In this document: positions 16,939 through 24,435 of the stretch, piece by piece
How positions within the stretch are numbered: the stretch's first letter is position 1
How the letters are laid out: every line of letters begins with the position of its first letter
From: Pelotomaculum schinkii
GTDB lineage: Bacteria; Bacillota; Desulfotomaculia; Desulfotomaculales; Pelotomaculaceae
DNA: 64,000 nucleotides
Assembly (NCBI RefSeq): GCF_004369205.1
Contig: NZ_QFGA01000001.1
Coordinates: 2,288,338-2,352,337, forward strand
Direction of reading: 5' to 3'
The notes under the pieces: model-generated
The model's database searches: none
Told to the model about the DNA's origin: nothing
Seen by the model: the letters and a program-made list of their open reading frames with translations, nothing else
Program-made: the position numbers and the translations under genes

Positions 16939-17628
16939 TTGAAGAAATATTGGATTATCCCTTTTGTAATTCTAATTGCATTGGTTGGGGCCTGGTTTTT
17001 TCGGTGGGAAAAGGGGCCTACTCAAACCAAAGACGGGTTAACGGTTATTTATTTACGTGACCGCTGGACATGTCAGTCATGGGTTAAGTTTTATGGTGTA
17101 AGCGGAGGGCGATTATACAGCGGCGAAATGAGGCCTGTTGTTTCACCAAATGATATAGCAAATAGAAAACTTAAAATTTTAAACAGTTCAGAGACAACCC
17201 AAAGGAAATTAGATTTAAATAAGCAAATAGATGATTATAATAAAGAAAAATCGCAACATCACTTTGCGCACTTGACATATTTTGAACTAGTCAAGAAGAA
17301 TAAGGAATTAGCTGATATGAAAAATGGCAATAGGTTCTCTTTTTTGCTCCCAATCGACGAAATTTCGCGACATCAAGAATATGAGCAGGGAATTTCAGAA
17401 AACATTATTTACGAACAAGACTTATGGATAGATGCCAATGAGAAATATAACAAAGCAAAATCCGAACTAGCTAATCAACCCAAAAATGCAGAGGAAAGAG
17501 CTGAATCCGAACTAAGAACCTGGGCCTGGCAGGTACGTAAAATTGCTACAGGGATATGGGCAGGTCTATTATTGCTAACCATACTCATAACCGTCATATT
17601 GCTAAAGCAGGACAAAAAAACCACCTAA
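16939..17628 (+). CDS. Membrane-anchored coiled-coil protein, unknown
   Basis: I chose the TTG at 16939 because GGGAGGTGG precedes it and a signal anchor (KKYWIIPFVILIALVGAWFF) then begins the protein. The protein has 229 residues: an N-terminal membrane anchor, a charged region of about 160 residues with many lysine/glutamate repeats, and a second membrane span near the C-terminus (GIWAGLLLLTILITVILL). It faces the minus-strand gene at 17594-18283 and overlaps it by 35 bases. I do not recognise the family; a surface-exclusion or phage-entry role is only a guess. Confidence 0.5.
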   Translation: MKKYWIIPFVILIALVGAWFFRWEKGPTQTKDGLTVIYLRDRWTCQSWVKFYGVSGGRLYSGEMRPVVSPNDIANRKLKILNSSETTQRKLDLNKQIDDYNKEKSQHHFAHLTYFELVKKNKELADMKNGNRFSFLLPIDEISRHQEYEQGISENIIYEQDLWIDANEKYNKAKSELANQPKNAEERAESELRTWAWQVRKIATGIWAGLLLLTILITVILLKQDKKTT

Positions 17629-18283
17629 ACAAAACACCAGGAGCGGACGGCAGGTAAGTTATAGTGGCTATGTATTGGTTTGCCTGTAACTCGGGAAATA
17701 GCTCATCTATTTTGTCATGAGCGGCCTGACGTAATTTAGAATTAGTCTCGAGCTCTCTTATGAAGTGGTGGGTCATAGCATGGAAGAAAGGCAAATCCCA
17801 AGAAATCACAAAGTCTTCCTTCTCCCGTTCTATTGGTTGTTCTGCATGGTAGATGAATATCGCATCCACAAAAAACGAACGGCCCTGGTTATCCTCTTGC
17901 TCATCGAAGTCCCGCCGGATTCTCTCCATCCTTTTAATATTGCAGTTAATCAACTGTGCAAAATCGTGGTCAGAGGCACCGCTTGCTTCATATATCGGCA
18001 AAATATCTAACAGAAATTCTCCAGACGTAACAAGTTGGTTCTCATAATCACTACAAAGAGAATCCAGGTCTTCAATTATTTCTTCTAGCTCCGCTATCAG
18101 GTACTGGTTTTTAAACACTTTTGCCTTCTCAGCAGCCAGGTCATCCTTCATGCTACGACGCAAAGCCGATATTGAATTTTGCTTACTCAAAGTAAACCGT
18201 ATTAGACGTCTCAGCCTTACGAGATGGTTAGCCATTTTCTTTTTAATTTCTGTACCAGTAAATGCCGCGGTTTGTCCGCCCAT
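17594..18283 (-). CDS. Hypothetical helical protein of element A
   Basis: This 229-residue, charged and largely helical protein has a probable coiled coil at residues 45-90 (LAAEKAKVFKNQYLIAELEE). It has no recognised motif. AGGAGCT precedes the start. It is followed toward the replication genes by the small protein shared with element B, in the same direction. Confidence 0.5.
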   Translation of the reverse strand: MGGQTAAFTGTEIKKKMANHLVRLRRLIRFTLSKQNSISALRRSMKDDLAAEKAKVFKNQYLIAELEEIIEDLDSLCSDYENQLVTSGEFLLDILPIYEASGASDHDFAQLINCNIKRMERIRRDFDEQEDNQGRSFFVDAIFIYHAEQPIEREKEDFVISWDLPFFHAMTHHFIRELETNSKLRQAAHDKIDELFPELQANQYIATITYLPSAPGVLFRWFFCPALAI

Positions 18284-18319
18284 TGTAGCTCCTCCTTTGG
18301 TGCATGATTACTATATCGA

Positions 18320-18502
18320 TCAGCGCGCCTCTTTGCTGGTATGCTTGCAGTTCCGTTCCATAGCCTGACGAGCCCGGAGAATACCCTTGCCACGCTTAAT
18401 ACCCTTTGCAAAAAGATCGGGATCCTGCTGTAATAGACGGTTTAACTCGTCCGGCAGTAGAAATAATGTACATTTAGGCAGCTTGATTTCAATGAATTTC
18501 AT
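18320..18502 (-). CDS. Small conserved protein shared by elements A and B
   Basis: The ATG at 18502 has GGAG at a good distance; the protein has 60 residues. MKFIEIKLPKCTLFLLPDEL and RGKGILRARQAMERN match the element B protein at 28057-28245 (FIEVQLTSCKLFLTEQEF and RGKAIMRTRAARERN). In both elements it lies near the replication gene. The C-terminal half is strongly basic, so nucleic-acid binding is likely. The function is unknown. Confidence 0.65.
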   Translation of the reverse strand: MKFIEIKLPKCTLFLLPDELNRLLQQDPDLFAKGIKRGKGILRARQAMERNCKHTSKEAR

Positions 18503-18547
18503 ATCCCGTCTCCACTTGTTTTTTTGCAAACCAATTCATGTTGTTTA

Positions 18548-18946
18548 TCAACACTCATTATTGTAGTCCTCTTGATATGTAGTAATTATTTGAGATAAAA
18601 CCCCCTCAAAAAGAGCCGCTGCCTCTCGCACCTCGTTGATATCTCTTTTGTGGAACACTTCAGTATATCTATCGCCTATAGCGTTTAGTTTCTCAATTAA
18701 ATCTGGCCTTTGTCTGTTACACCATGGGAGCGCGCCGGCAGGGTATACCACCCTCATCCTATCCAGCATTTCCTGCCAAATGTTTAAAGCTTGTCCACCA
18801 TCCCAGGTATCCGCTTGAGAGAGTTTCAACTGCCGTAATAGCGGAATAGCTTGGGGGTTAATTTTCCCGGGGAAACATACCTTAGCGCCATTAACCGTAA
18901 TGCCATAATCCGCTAACTGCTTAATTAGTTCAGAGCGGGAAGTCAT
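18548..18946 (-). CDS. Accessory replication-linked protein, unknown
   Basis: This 132-residue protein overlaps the end of the primase-helicase gene by 17 bases, so the two are probably translated together. Its N-terminal part MTSRSELIKQLADYGITVNG looks like a helix followed by a strand. I see no motif. Similar short proteins often follow satellite replication genes, but the role is not known. Confidence 0.55.
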   Translation of the reverse strand: MTSRSELIKQLADYGITVNGAKVCFPGKINPQAIPLLRQLKLSQADTWDGGQALNIWQEMLDRMRVVYPAGALPWCNRQRPDLIEKLNAIGDRYTEVFHKRDINEVREAAALFEGVLSQIITTYQEDYNNEC

Positions 18947-20900
18947 TTAGATCCACCTCCTGGCCGGCAAATTCATTCAAAATACTTTCTAGATTATCTC
19001 TGCTCACACCGTTCACACTGTTCACACTTGCCAGTTTTCCGCGCCGTTGCTGGATTTCTGCGTTCACACTTCCGTTCACACTTGCATCACACTCGTTCAC
19101 ACTTCCTTCATTTTCGTTAGTGTGAACACTGTTACCAGTGTGATGGCTGTGAAGAGTGTGAACACTGTGAAGAGAAAACTCATTATTTTCTTTATTACTA
19201 AATCCTTGTTGAGATATGTAATACTTACCGTAACCAACTTTATTAATTAAACCTTCATCTAATAGAGCTTCAATAGTTTTTCTAACGTTAGGGCCTTTGC
19301 GCCCAACTACTTCAGCGATTTCTTTTGGCGACATGGCTTCCTTAGCTTTTCTTAAAACCTCTAATATATCTCTGCGCTCTTGGCTCAAACGGTATTCTGC
19401 CGCATCACCTAAAATGGCCCATGTACCTATTGTCTGGTCAAAATTCAAAGCTAACTCCTGTTCCTCAACATCACGACCCGTGATATAAAGGCTCGCCCCT
19501 GATGCTCCTCGTTCCCGCTTTAATATGAGGATGCCGTCAGCAGCGCCGCTTATGCCGGTACTGCCGCTAATAGTCTCAAGAGGATCATCGCTTCCCATCT
19601 TGCGAAGGTGGTGAACAAGTAACACACTAACCCCGTAACTATCTGCAAGACGCTTCAGGCCATCCAATGCACCATAGTCCTCCTGGTATATAGACCCGCT
19701 TGAACTAATTTTCCCTCGTATCTTGCCAAAGGTATCAATCACCACCAGCTTACAGTTAGGGTGTACTGTCAGCCATTTATCCAGCAGTTCCAGACCACCC
19801 TGATCAAGTTTCTTCCACTCGGTGAAAATATGGAATCCTACCGGTGCTTGTCCATTCTGCAGGATCTTCTCCAATCGCCCTTTAAGTCGCCTTGGTGTAT
19901 CCTCCAAAGCAAGATATAATACCTCAGAACGTTCAACCTTTTTACAACCCAGTGCCCACCCTCCAGCTGCAACAGCGGAGGCAATGGCTAAGCATAACCA
20001 TGATTTGCCCATTTTTGGCCGGCCGCATAGAAGGCTTAATCCTTCACAGAGTAGCCCAGGTATCAACCATCGTGGCTCTGGAAACTCCGTCTCCATGATC
20101 CCTTGAGCAGTATAGCCAATAGGAAGGTTGTCCTTCTCCTGCCCGGACTCTTGCAGTCTAAATTCCTGTGTCCGTTCTACCAATACCAGCAATTCTTCCT
20201 TAGTACCCCCGGAACCTAACCAATCTGAGACATCGCCTTTTTCCGGTAAATCGGGTAATTCAACGAGCTTCACATGGCAACCCCTGCCAACTAATTGAAT
20301 AGCAACCTTATGGGCATGTTCCCGGCCCGGTTCATCGTTGTCCGGAAGGATCACCACTTCAGAGCCAGAGGGAAAATACTCACTATGAGCTTCATTCCAC
20401 TTACCTGCGCCCCCATGGTTCGTGGTTGCGACCAATCCCTTGACTAACAGATTATCAACGTCTTTCTCGCCTTCAACGATAAAAACCGTTTCTCCCCGCT
20501 CCAAGGCCGCCAGTAGTTCCGGTAATCGATAAGGGAGCGGTTTCACACCTTGCATATTCCATAACCACCCGCCCCGACCTTTAGGCCGCCGTTGCCGGAA
20601 GCTTTTCGGGCTCAGCCGAACAACCTGGTAAGCCAAATTACCTTTAGTGTCTTTGTAGTTGTACTCTTCTACAATATCCATCGTTGATTTCCTCGCCGGC
20701 TCATCTAAAAACAGATCGCTAACTTTAAGCCCCAGAGCAGTAACAATATCTTCGACACTGCATCCAGCATGACAATGTAAAAGAATTTTTCCGTCTTTAA
20801 CGCTATGCGAAAGACTACGCTGCTTATCATCATGAGCCGGGCAAAGTGCTGTTTTGCCGCGGACGCCTTGAAGTTTAGATAGAAAATCTTCGTAGGTCAT
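18930..20900 (-). CDS. Toprim primase / RepA-like helicase fusion, replication protein of element A
   Basis: This is a 656-residue fusion. It has a zinc motif (CPAHDD and CHAGC, residues 19-47), a Toprim domain (VEGEKD about residue 140, LPDNDEPG after it), a RecA/RepA-like ATPase with Walker A GRPKMGKSW (about 295) and Walker B LVVIDTF, and a winged helix near 510-570. This is the layout of phage/plasmid replication primases. The last 80 residues are a low-complexity SVH/SVN-rich tail, because the DNA there is an array of GTTCACACT repeats. It probably starts replication of the excised element. Confidence 0.88.
   Translation of the reverse strand: MTYEDFLSKLQGVRGKTALCPAHDDKQRSLSHSVKDGKILLHCHAGCSVEDIVTALGLKVSDLFLDEPARKSTMDIVEEYNYKDTKGNLAYQVVRLSPKSFRQRRPKGRGGWLWNMQGVKPLPYRLPELLAALERGETVFIVEGEKDVDNLLVKGLVATTNHGGAGKWNEAHSEYFPSGSEVVILPDNDEPGREHAHKVAIQLVGRGCHVKLVELPDLPEKGDVSDWLGSGGTKEELLVLVERTQEFRLQESGQEKDNLPIGYTAQGIMETEFPEPRWLIPGLLCEGLSLLCGRPKMGKSWLCLAIASAVAAGGWALGCKKVERSEVLYLALEDTPRRLKGRLEKILQNGQAPVGFHIFTEWKKLDQGGLELLDKWLTVHPNCKLVVIDTFGKIRGKISSSGSIYQEDYGALDGLKRLADSYGVSVLLVHHLRKMGSDDPLETISGSTGISGAADGILILKRERGASGASLYITGRDVEEQELALNFDQTIGTWAILGDAAEYRLSQERRDILEVLRKAKEAMSPKEIAEVVGRKGPNVRKTIEALLDEGLINKVGYGKYYISQQGFSNKENNEFSLHSVHTLHSHHTGNSVHTNENEGSVNECDASVNGSVNAEIQQRRGKLASVNSVNGVSRDNLESILNEFAGQEVDLNDFPL
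19002..19163. repeat. Iteron-like GTTCACACT array inside the replication gene
   Basis: About nine copies of the 9-mer GTTCACACT or its complement AGTGTGAAC occur at 19011, 19020, 19062, 19074, 19095, 19119 and 19155, plus variants at 19002 and 19136. They are in both orientations and are translated as SVH/SVN. Clustered repeats next to a rep gene usually mark a replication origin. Confidence 0.65.
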
Positions 20901-20905
20901 TATTG

Positions 20906-21109
20906 CTACCTCGTTACTGAGAGAAAAAATTCCTGCAGCCCTTCATGTACACCCCTGTATAACGCCCGACCCTCCGTCCAACGAAATACAGCGGCCAATG
21001 CTGTGAAAGGGTCAGCTCCGCTTTCGAGCGTAACGGCAATTAGACGGATCGAGTCATCAAGGGATTCCTGGGGGATAAATGTAAGTGCTTCAAAAATAAT
21101 GTCAATCAC
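20906..21109 (-). CDS. Small helical protein upstream of the primase, unknown
   Basis: This 67-residue protein ends five bases before the primase gene and its start overlaps the stop of the HTH gene at 21109. It is acidic at the start and helical (FEALTFIPQESLDDSIRLIA). There is no known motif. Tight spacing places it in the rep operon. Confidence 0.5.
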   Translation of the reverse strand: MIDIIFEALTFIPQESLDDSIRLIAVTLESGADPFTALAAVFRWTEGRALYRGVHEGLQEFFLSVTR

Positions 21110-21393
21110 TATCGTAACTTCCTCAACGTACCATATCCCGCTTTATCATCATCATTACTAATACTTGCGGTTTCCTGCGAGGCCATCCATGCGTCAAGTG
21201 TCTCTCTTCTGCAAAGGATTCGATTTCCAACTTTCAGGTGTGGAATCCGTTTTGCCTTAACTCCCTCTAGAAATTTCCAGTAGGAGCAGCCAATATAGGC
21301 GGCGCTGTCCCTTGCATTCATCGTTGCACGCGGCAGAACTGGCCTAATAGCGTTTAGGGCATCTTCTTTAAGCTGTTCCCCTATTCTGGTCAT
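21109..21393 (-). CDS. Excisionase-like helix-turn-helix protein of the rep operon
   Basis: This 94-residue protein reads MNARDSAAYIGCSYWKFLEG, then RIPHLKVGNRILCRRETLDAWM, the HTH_17/excisionase fold. It shares one base with the next gene and begins two bases after the XRE regulator gene, so the early operon reads XRE, HTH, small ORF, primase. Confidence 0.72.
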   Translation of the reverse strand: MTRIGEQLKEDALNAIRPVLPRATMNARDSAAYIGCSYWKFLEGVKAKRIPHLKVGNRILCRRETLDAWMASQETASISNDDDKAGYGTLRKLR

Positions 21394-21395
21394 CT

Positions 21396-21608
21396 TTACT
21401 GAGCCTCCTTGATCGGGTAATCCTGAGCTAGTTGGTCCAGGGGAGTATTTAACACTTTCGATAGCTTTTGTAGGACCATCAATGATGGTCTTGCCTTCCT
21501 ATTTTCTAAACGGCTAAGTGTCGTTATAGCAATCCCTGTAGCGCTGGATACCTCATTCTGCCGTAATCCCGCTTTTATCCGTGCGAGTTTTAAAGCTGTT
21601 GGACGCAT
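21396..21608 (-). CDS. XRE-family repressor, first gene of the rep operon
   Basis: This 70-residue protein shows LARIKAGLRQNEVSSATGIA, ITTLSRLENRKARPS and VLNTPLDQL, a complete XRE/Cro domain. It is divergent from the zinc-finger/integrase operon, and a strong inverted repeat lies between the two starts. It is therefore the likely switch between integration and replication genes of element A. Confidence 0.85.
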   Translation of the reverse strand: MRPTALKLARIKAGLRQNEVSSATGIAITTLSRLENRKARPSLMVLQKLSKVLNTPLDQLAQDYPIKEAQ

Positions 21609-21635
21609 TTTCTAAACCTCCCATTGCAATTTCTT

Positions 21636-21682
21636 ACTTATCATGGTAAACTTTTTATGTACCACTGATAAGTACATAAAAA
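21636..21682. promoter_or_regulatory. Nested palindromic operators between the divergent operons
   Basis: TTTTTATGTAC (21652-21662) and GTACATAAAAA (21672-21682) form a perfect 11-bp inverted repeat. A second pair, ACTTATCA (21636-21643) and TGATAAGT (21666-21673), overlaps it. They sit between the XRE gene and the plus-strand operon and are likely repressor sites. Confidence 0.65.
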
Positions 21683-21710
21683 AGGTCACATTAGGTTTGG
21701 AGGCTATATT

Positions 21711-22529
21711 ATGCGGCCAGATTCGCCAAAAGAAGAAGAGTTCTTACCCCTTCAAACAACATCATGGTATCATTCAAAATACACGTTAAAAGAAAATAAT
21801 GGCATTGTGTATTTGGTTGCTGAAGGAGGAACTAAACCGGAGCCCTATCAGCCCCTTGAAGCACAACCACCTAAAAAAAACAACCGAAATAGTCAGCCGT
21901 ACTACCCTGAGGAATGGAATTGCTTACCGCACATCAACCTAGCAAGACTCGATTTAAACAACCAGAATGATATTCTTGATTTTGTTAATCGTTGGGGATT
22001 ACTTGGGTTATGGGAGGTTAAAGATTACAGGTATTGGTCATTTTGGCCTTATGAGAGGTTTATAATGATTCACAAAGACAACCCAGTAGTAAAAACATTT
22101 TCTTACCATTATATAAACCCTGATTTTATGGATGGACGGAGTAGGTCCCATCACCAGCGCTACAGGGAACCGTTGGACGCTTTCATCAAGGCTGCCCAAG
22201 AGTACCAAAATTGTATAACTCTTCTCGAAGGGGATGCAGATGATAAAAGCGATGCTCAGGACCTACTTAACAAATATATTTCGGATTGTCATCCAACTGC
22301 ATGGTATATAACAGAGCCAAAAGAACAGTGGACTAGCCACTGGCAAAGCCCTTCTTTGCTTCACACCTGCTACCTAATCCGTTGGATGGACCTAATATCC
22401 CTAAGGGATTATAAACGCTGTAAACATAAAACTTGCCGGAAAATCTTCATAGCAGAAAGACCAAACGAAAGATATTGTTCTTTTAGATGTAAAGAGAATT
22501 CAAAGAGATTAAGAAATTATCATAAATAA
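21711..22529 (+). CDS. Protein with C-terminal CGNR-type zinc finger, upstream of integrase A
   Basis: This 272-residue protein has GGAGG before the ATG. The final 40 residues hold C-x4-C and, after RPNERY, CSFRCKENSKRLRNY, a zinc-binding module like those of CGNR/ABATE-type DNA-binding proteins. The first 230 residues are not recognised but contain WGLLGLWE and many aromatic residues. The integrase gene starts 14 bases after the stop, so it is in the integration operon. A protein with a similar tail lies at the left end of element B. Confidence 0.6.
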   Translation: MRPDSPKEEEFLPLQTTSWYHSKYTLKENNGIVYLVAEGGTKPEPYQPLEAQPPKKNNRNSQPYYPEEWNCLPHINLARLDLNNQNDILDFVNRWGLLGLWEVKDYRYWSFWPYERFIMIHKDNPVVKTFSYHYINPDFMDGRSRSHHQRYREPLDAFIKAAQEYQNCITLLEGDADDKSDAQDLLNKYISDCHPTAWYITEPKEQWTSHWQSPSLLHTCYLIRWMDLISLRDYKRCKHKTCRKIFIAERPNERYCSFRCKENSKRLRNYHK

Positions 22530-22543
22530 AGGAGGTATAACTC

Positions 22544-24055
22544 ATGGCCGGCAAAGGCTCAATTGAAAAACGGGGAGCCAACACCTGGCGGCTTATTGCC
22601 AGCTGCGGAATGAAGGGCGATCAACAAATTAAGAAAACGAAAACCGTTACTGTAAAGGTTTCCTGTGAACAAAAATCATGTAAGAATTGCACCCGAATAG
22701 CACGCTGCCAGGCGCGGCGGGAAGCAGAAAAGTTGTTGGCTGAATTCGTGCTTGAGATCGAAAAAGGCCTGTTTCTTGAATCCAGCAAGCTTACCTTTTC
22801 TAATTTCGTGGATCGCTGGATAAAAGATTATGCTGAATCTAACTTAGCACCAAAAACATTATCAAGCTACCAAGATATGCTCAGGAAATTTATCCTCCCT
22901 GCTTTTGGCCATCTAAAACTTGAACAGATTAAGCCTGCACATTTAATAGAATTTTACGCAAACCTACAAGAGGATGGCATAAGGCTTGACGGCAAGCAAG
23001 GTGGTCTTTCTGAAAAAACCATATCTTACACACACCGGATTATTTCAAGTGTCCTTCAAGACGCCGTTCAATGGCAAGTTATCGCCTCAAATCCCGCCAG
23101 CAGGGTAAAGCCGCCAAAGGTCACAAAGAAACAGACCGCCTGCTATGATGAAGAACAAACAGCTGCTTTGATGGAAGCGATTGAAAATGAAGGATTAAAG
23201 TACAAGGTAATAATACTCCTGGCAGTATTTACCGGCCTGCGGCGTGGTGAATTAATGGGCTTGGAATGGCAAGATATAGATTTCAACAAGGGCACGCTAC
23301 TAGTAAGGCAAGCCAGTCAATACCTTCCCGACAAGGGTACATTCACAAAAGCCCCTAAAAACGAAAGCTCAGTACGGTTAATGGCACTCCCTGCATCGAT
23401 TATGACTCTACTAAAACAGTACAAGGTAAATCAGGCTGAAGAACGATTAAAGGTGGGAGATTTATGGCGTGGGACAGGAGTACTAAGTAATTTTACTGAA
23501 TTGCTTGATTCTGTCACGTCTAAAGATGTGTCTGCAGCACAACTTCTCAAAATCCTACGTAGCCAGGACGGAATCATTGAAAAATGGGAAGATAATCTCC
23601 AGGCTATAGCTGTCCGGATAAATAACGAAGAGATTATTCAGGAGCTTTGCAAGTTTGGAGAGAAAGCTGCTCCTGAGATAGCCGCCCTAAACACCTTATC
23701 CGATATGCAGTTAAAAGAGTTCATATCTTTGTGGAAAAGCAAAAAATCAAGCGGGGGCAGGTTATTTGTAACCTGGGACGGACAACCCATGCACCCGGAT
23801 ACTATCAGTAAATGGTTCCCGAAATTTCTAAAAAGACACGAGCTCCCCCCGCTCCCTTTCCACGGCCTTCGTCATACGGCGGCCACAATGTTGATTAACC
23901 AGGGACTGCCAGCCAAAAGTATAAGCGGACGCATGGGTCACGCCGATATAGGAACAACCTATAATATTTATGGCCACTACTTAAAGAGCGCCGATAAGGA
24001 AGCAGCAGACCGGCTGGAGAAGGTCTACCAAAACATGAAGGGCAACGTAAATTAA
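22544..24055 (+). CDS. int: Tyrosine-family integrase of element A, with an insertion
   Basis: This 503-residue site-specific recombinase acts at the adjacent att site. The arm-binding N-terminus holds a cysteine cluster (CEQKSCKNCTRIARC). The catalytic residues are seen as TGLRRGEL (R, about residue 231), HGLRHTAA (H and R, about 440), GHAD and NIYGHY (nucleophile Y, about 475). Between WRGTG (about 307) and RLFVTWDG (about 405) lies roughly 95 residues not found in ordinary integrases of this class, including element B's 417-residue enzyme. The frame stays open and all catalytic residues remain. Confidence 0.92.
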   Translation: MAGKGSIEKRGANTWRLIASCGMKGDQQIKKTKTVTVKVSCEQKSCKNCTRIARCQARREAEKLLAEFVLEIEKGLFLESSKLTFSNFVDRWIKDYAESNLAPKTLSSYQDMLRKFILPAFGHLKLEQIKPAHLIEFYANLQEDGIRLDGKQGGLSEKTISYTHRIISSVLQDAVQWQVIASNPASRVKPPKVTKKQTACYDEEQTAALMEAIENEGLKYKVIILLAVFTGLRRGELMGLEWQDIDFNKGTLLVRQASQYLPDKGTFTKAPKNESSVRLMALPASIMTLLKQYKVNQAEERLKVGDLWRGTGVLSNFTELLDSVTSKDVSAAQLLKILRSQDGIIEKWEDNLQAIAVRINNEEIIQELCKFGEKAAPEIAALNTLSDMQLKEFISLWKSKKSSGGRLFVTWDGQPMHPDTISKWFPKFLKRHELPPLPFHGLRHTAATMLINQGLPAKSISGRMGHADIGTTYNIYGHYLKSADKEAADRLEKVYQNMKGNVN

Positions 24056-24065
24056 GAAACAAAAC

Positions 24066-24099
24066 AGGACAGGTTTTAGCGCCTGTCCTTAGTGTTTTA
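24066..24099 (+). terminator. Terminator of the integrase A operon
   Basis: AGGACAGG (24066-24073) pairs with CCTGTCCT (24082-24089), followed by TAGTGTTTTATT, a few bases after the integrase stop codon. Confidence 0.65.
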
Positions 24100-24138
24100 T
24101 TGGTTACTTTTTGGTTACTTAGGATACCGTTTTTATAA

Positions 24139-24160
24139 GACTATCCCCAAATTATCCCCA
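24139..24160. repeat. 22-bp direct repeat near the right att of element A
   Basis: This is an exact copy of the 22-bp sequence at 12159-12180, in the same orientation, and a likely arm site for integrase A. Confidence 0.6.
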
Positions 24161-24173
24161 AGAGTATAAAAAA

Positions 24174-24206
24174 GCTTCCGGAGGAAACCCCGGAAGCCTT
24201 GTTTTT
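24174..24206 (+). terminator. GC hairpin and T-run beside the middle att site
   Basis: GCTTCCGG (24174-24181) pairs with CCGGAAGC (24190-24197), followed by CTTGTTTTT, ending three bases before the att core. Confidence 0.75.
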
Positions 24207-24208
24207 AC

Positions 24209-24254
24209 TGGCGCGCCTGGGAAGATTCGAACCCCCGACCTTCTGATCCGTAGT
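24209..24254. repeat. att core copy 2 (junction of elements A and B)
   Basis: This 46-bp sequence is identical to 11999-12044 and 36460-36505. After TAGT it diverges at once (TTCAAG), marking the edge of element B. Confidence 0.92.
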
Positions 24255-24435
24255 TTCAAGATGCACAATCCAGCTTATTTCAAACCGTCTTAAACTATAC
24301 TATTTATGCGCCTTCCCAGGATTTTAGAGCTTTATTTTTCAGAGGTCTATCCCAGTCTATTTTATACTAACCCACCTTGTTCGCAGTATTTATTACAGTA
24401 ATATAGTAACCCACCTAAAGGGGCAAATTACTGGG

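Larger units (their letters stand above)
11999..24254 (+). mobile_element. Integrative element A, integrated at tRNA-Arg(ACG)
   Basis: The element lies between two copies of a 46-bp repeat identical to the 3' part of tRNA-Arg(ACG) (11999-12044 and 24209-24254). Its tyrosine integrase gene sits next to the right copy. It carries an XRE/excisionase switch, a primase-helicase with iterons, several excisionase-like helix-turn-helix proteins, a nucleotidyltransferase pair with operators, and small unknown genes. I see no capsid, tail, relaxase or conjugation genes, so it is a plasmid-like or satellite-like element that depends on others for transfer. Confidence 0.85.
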
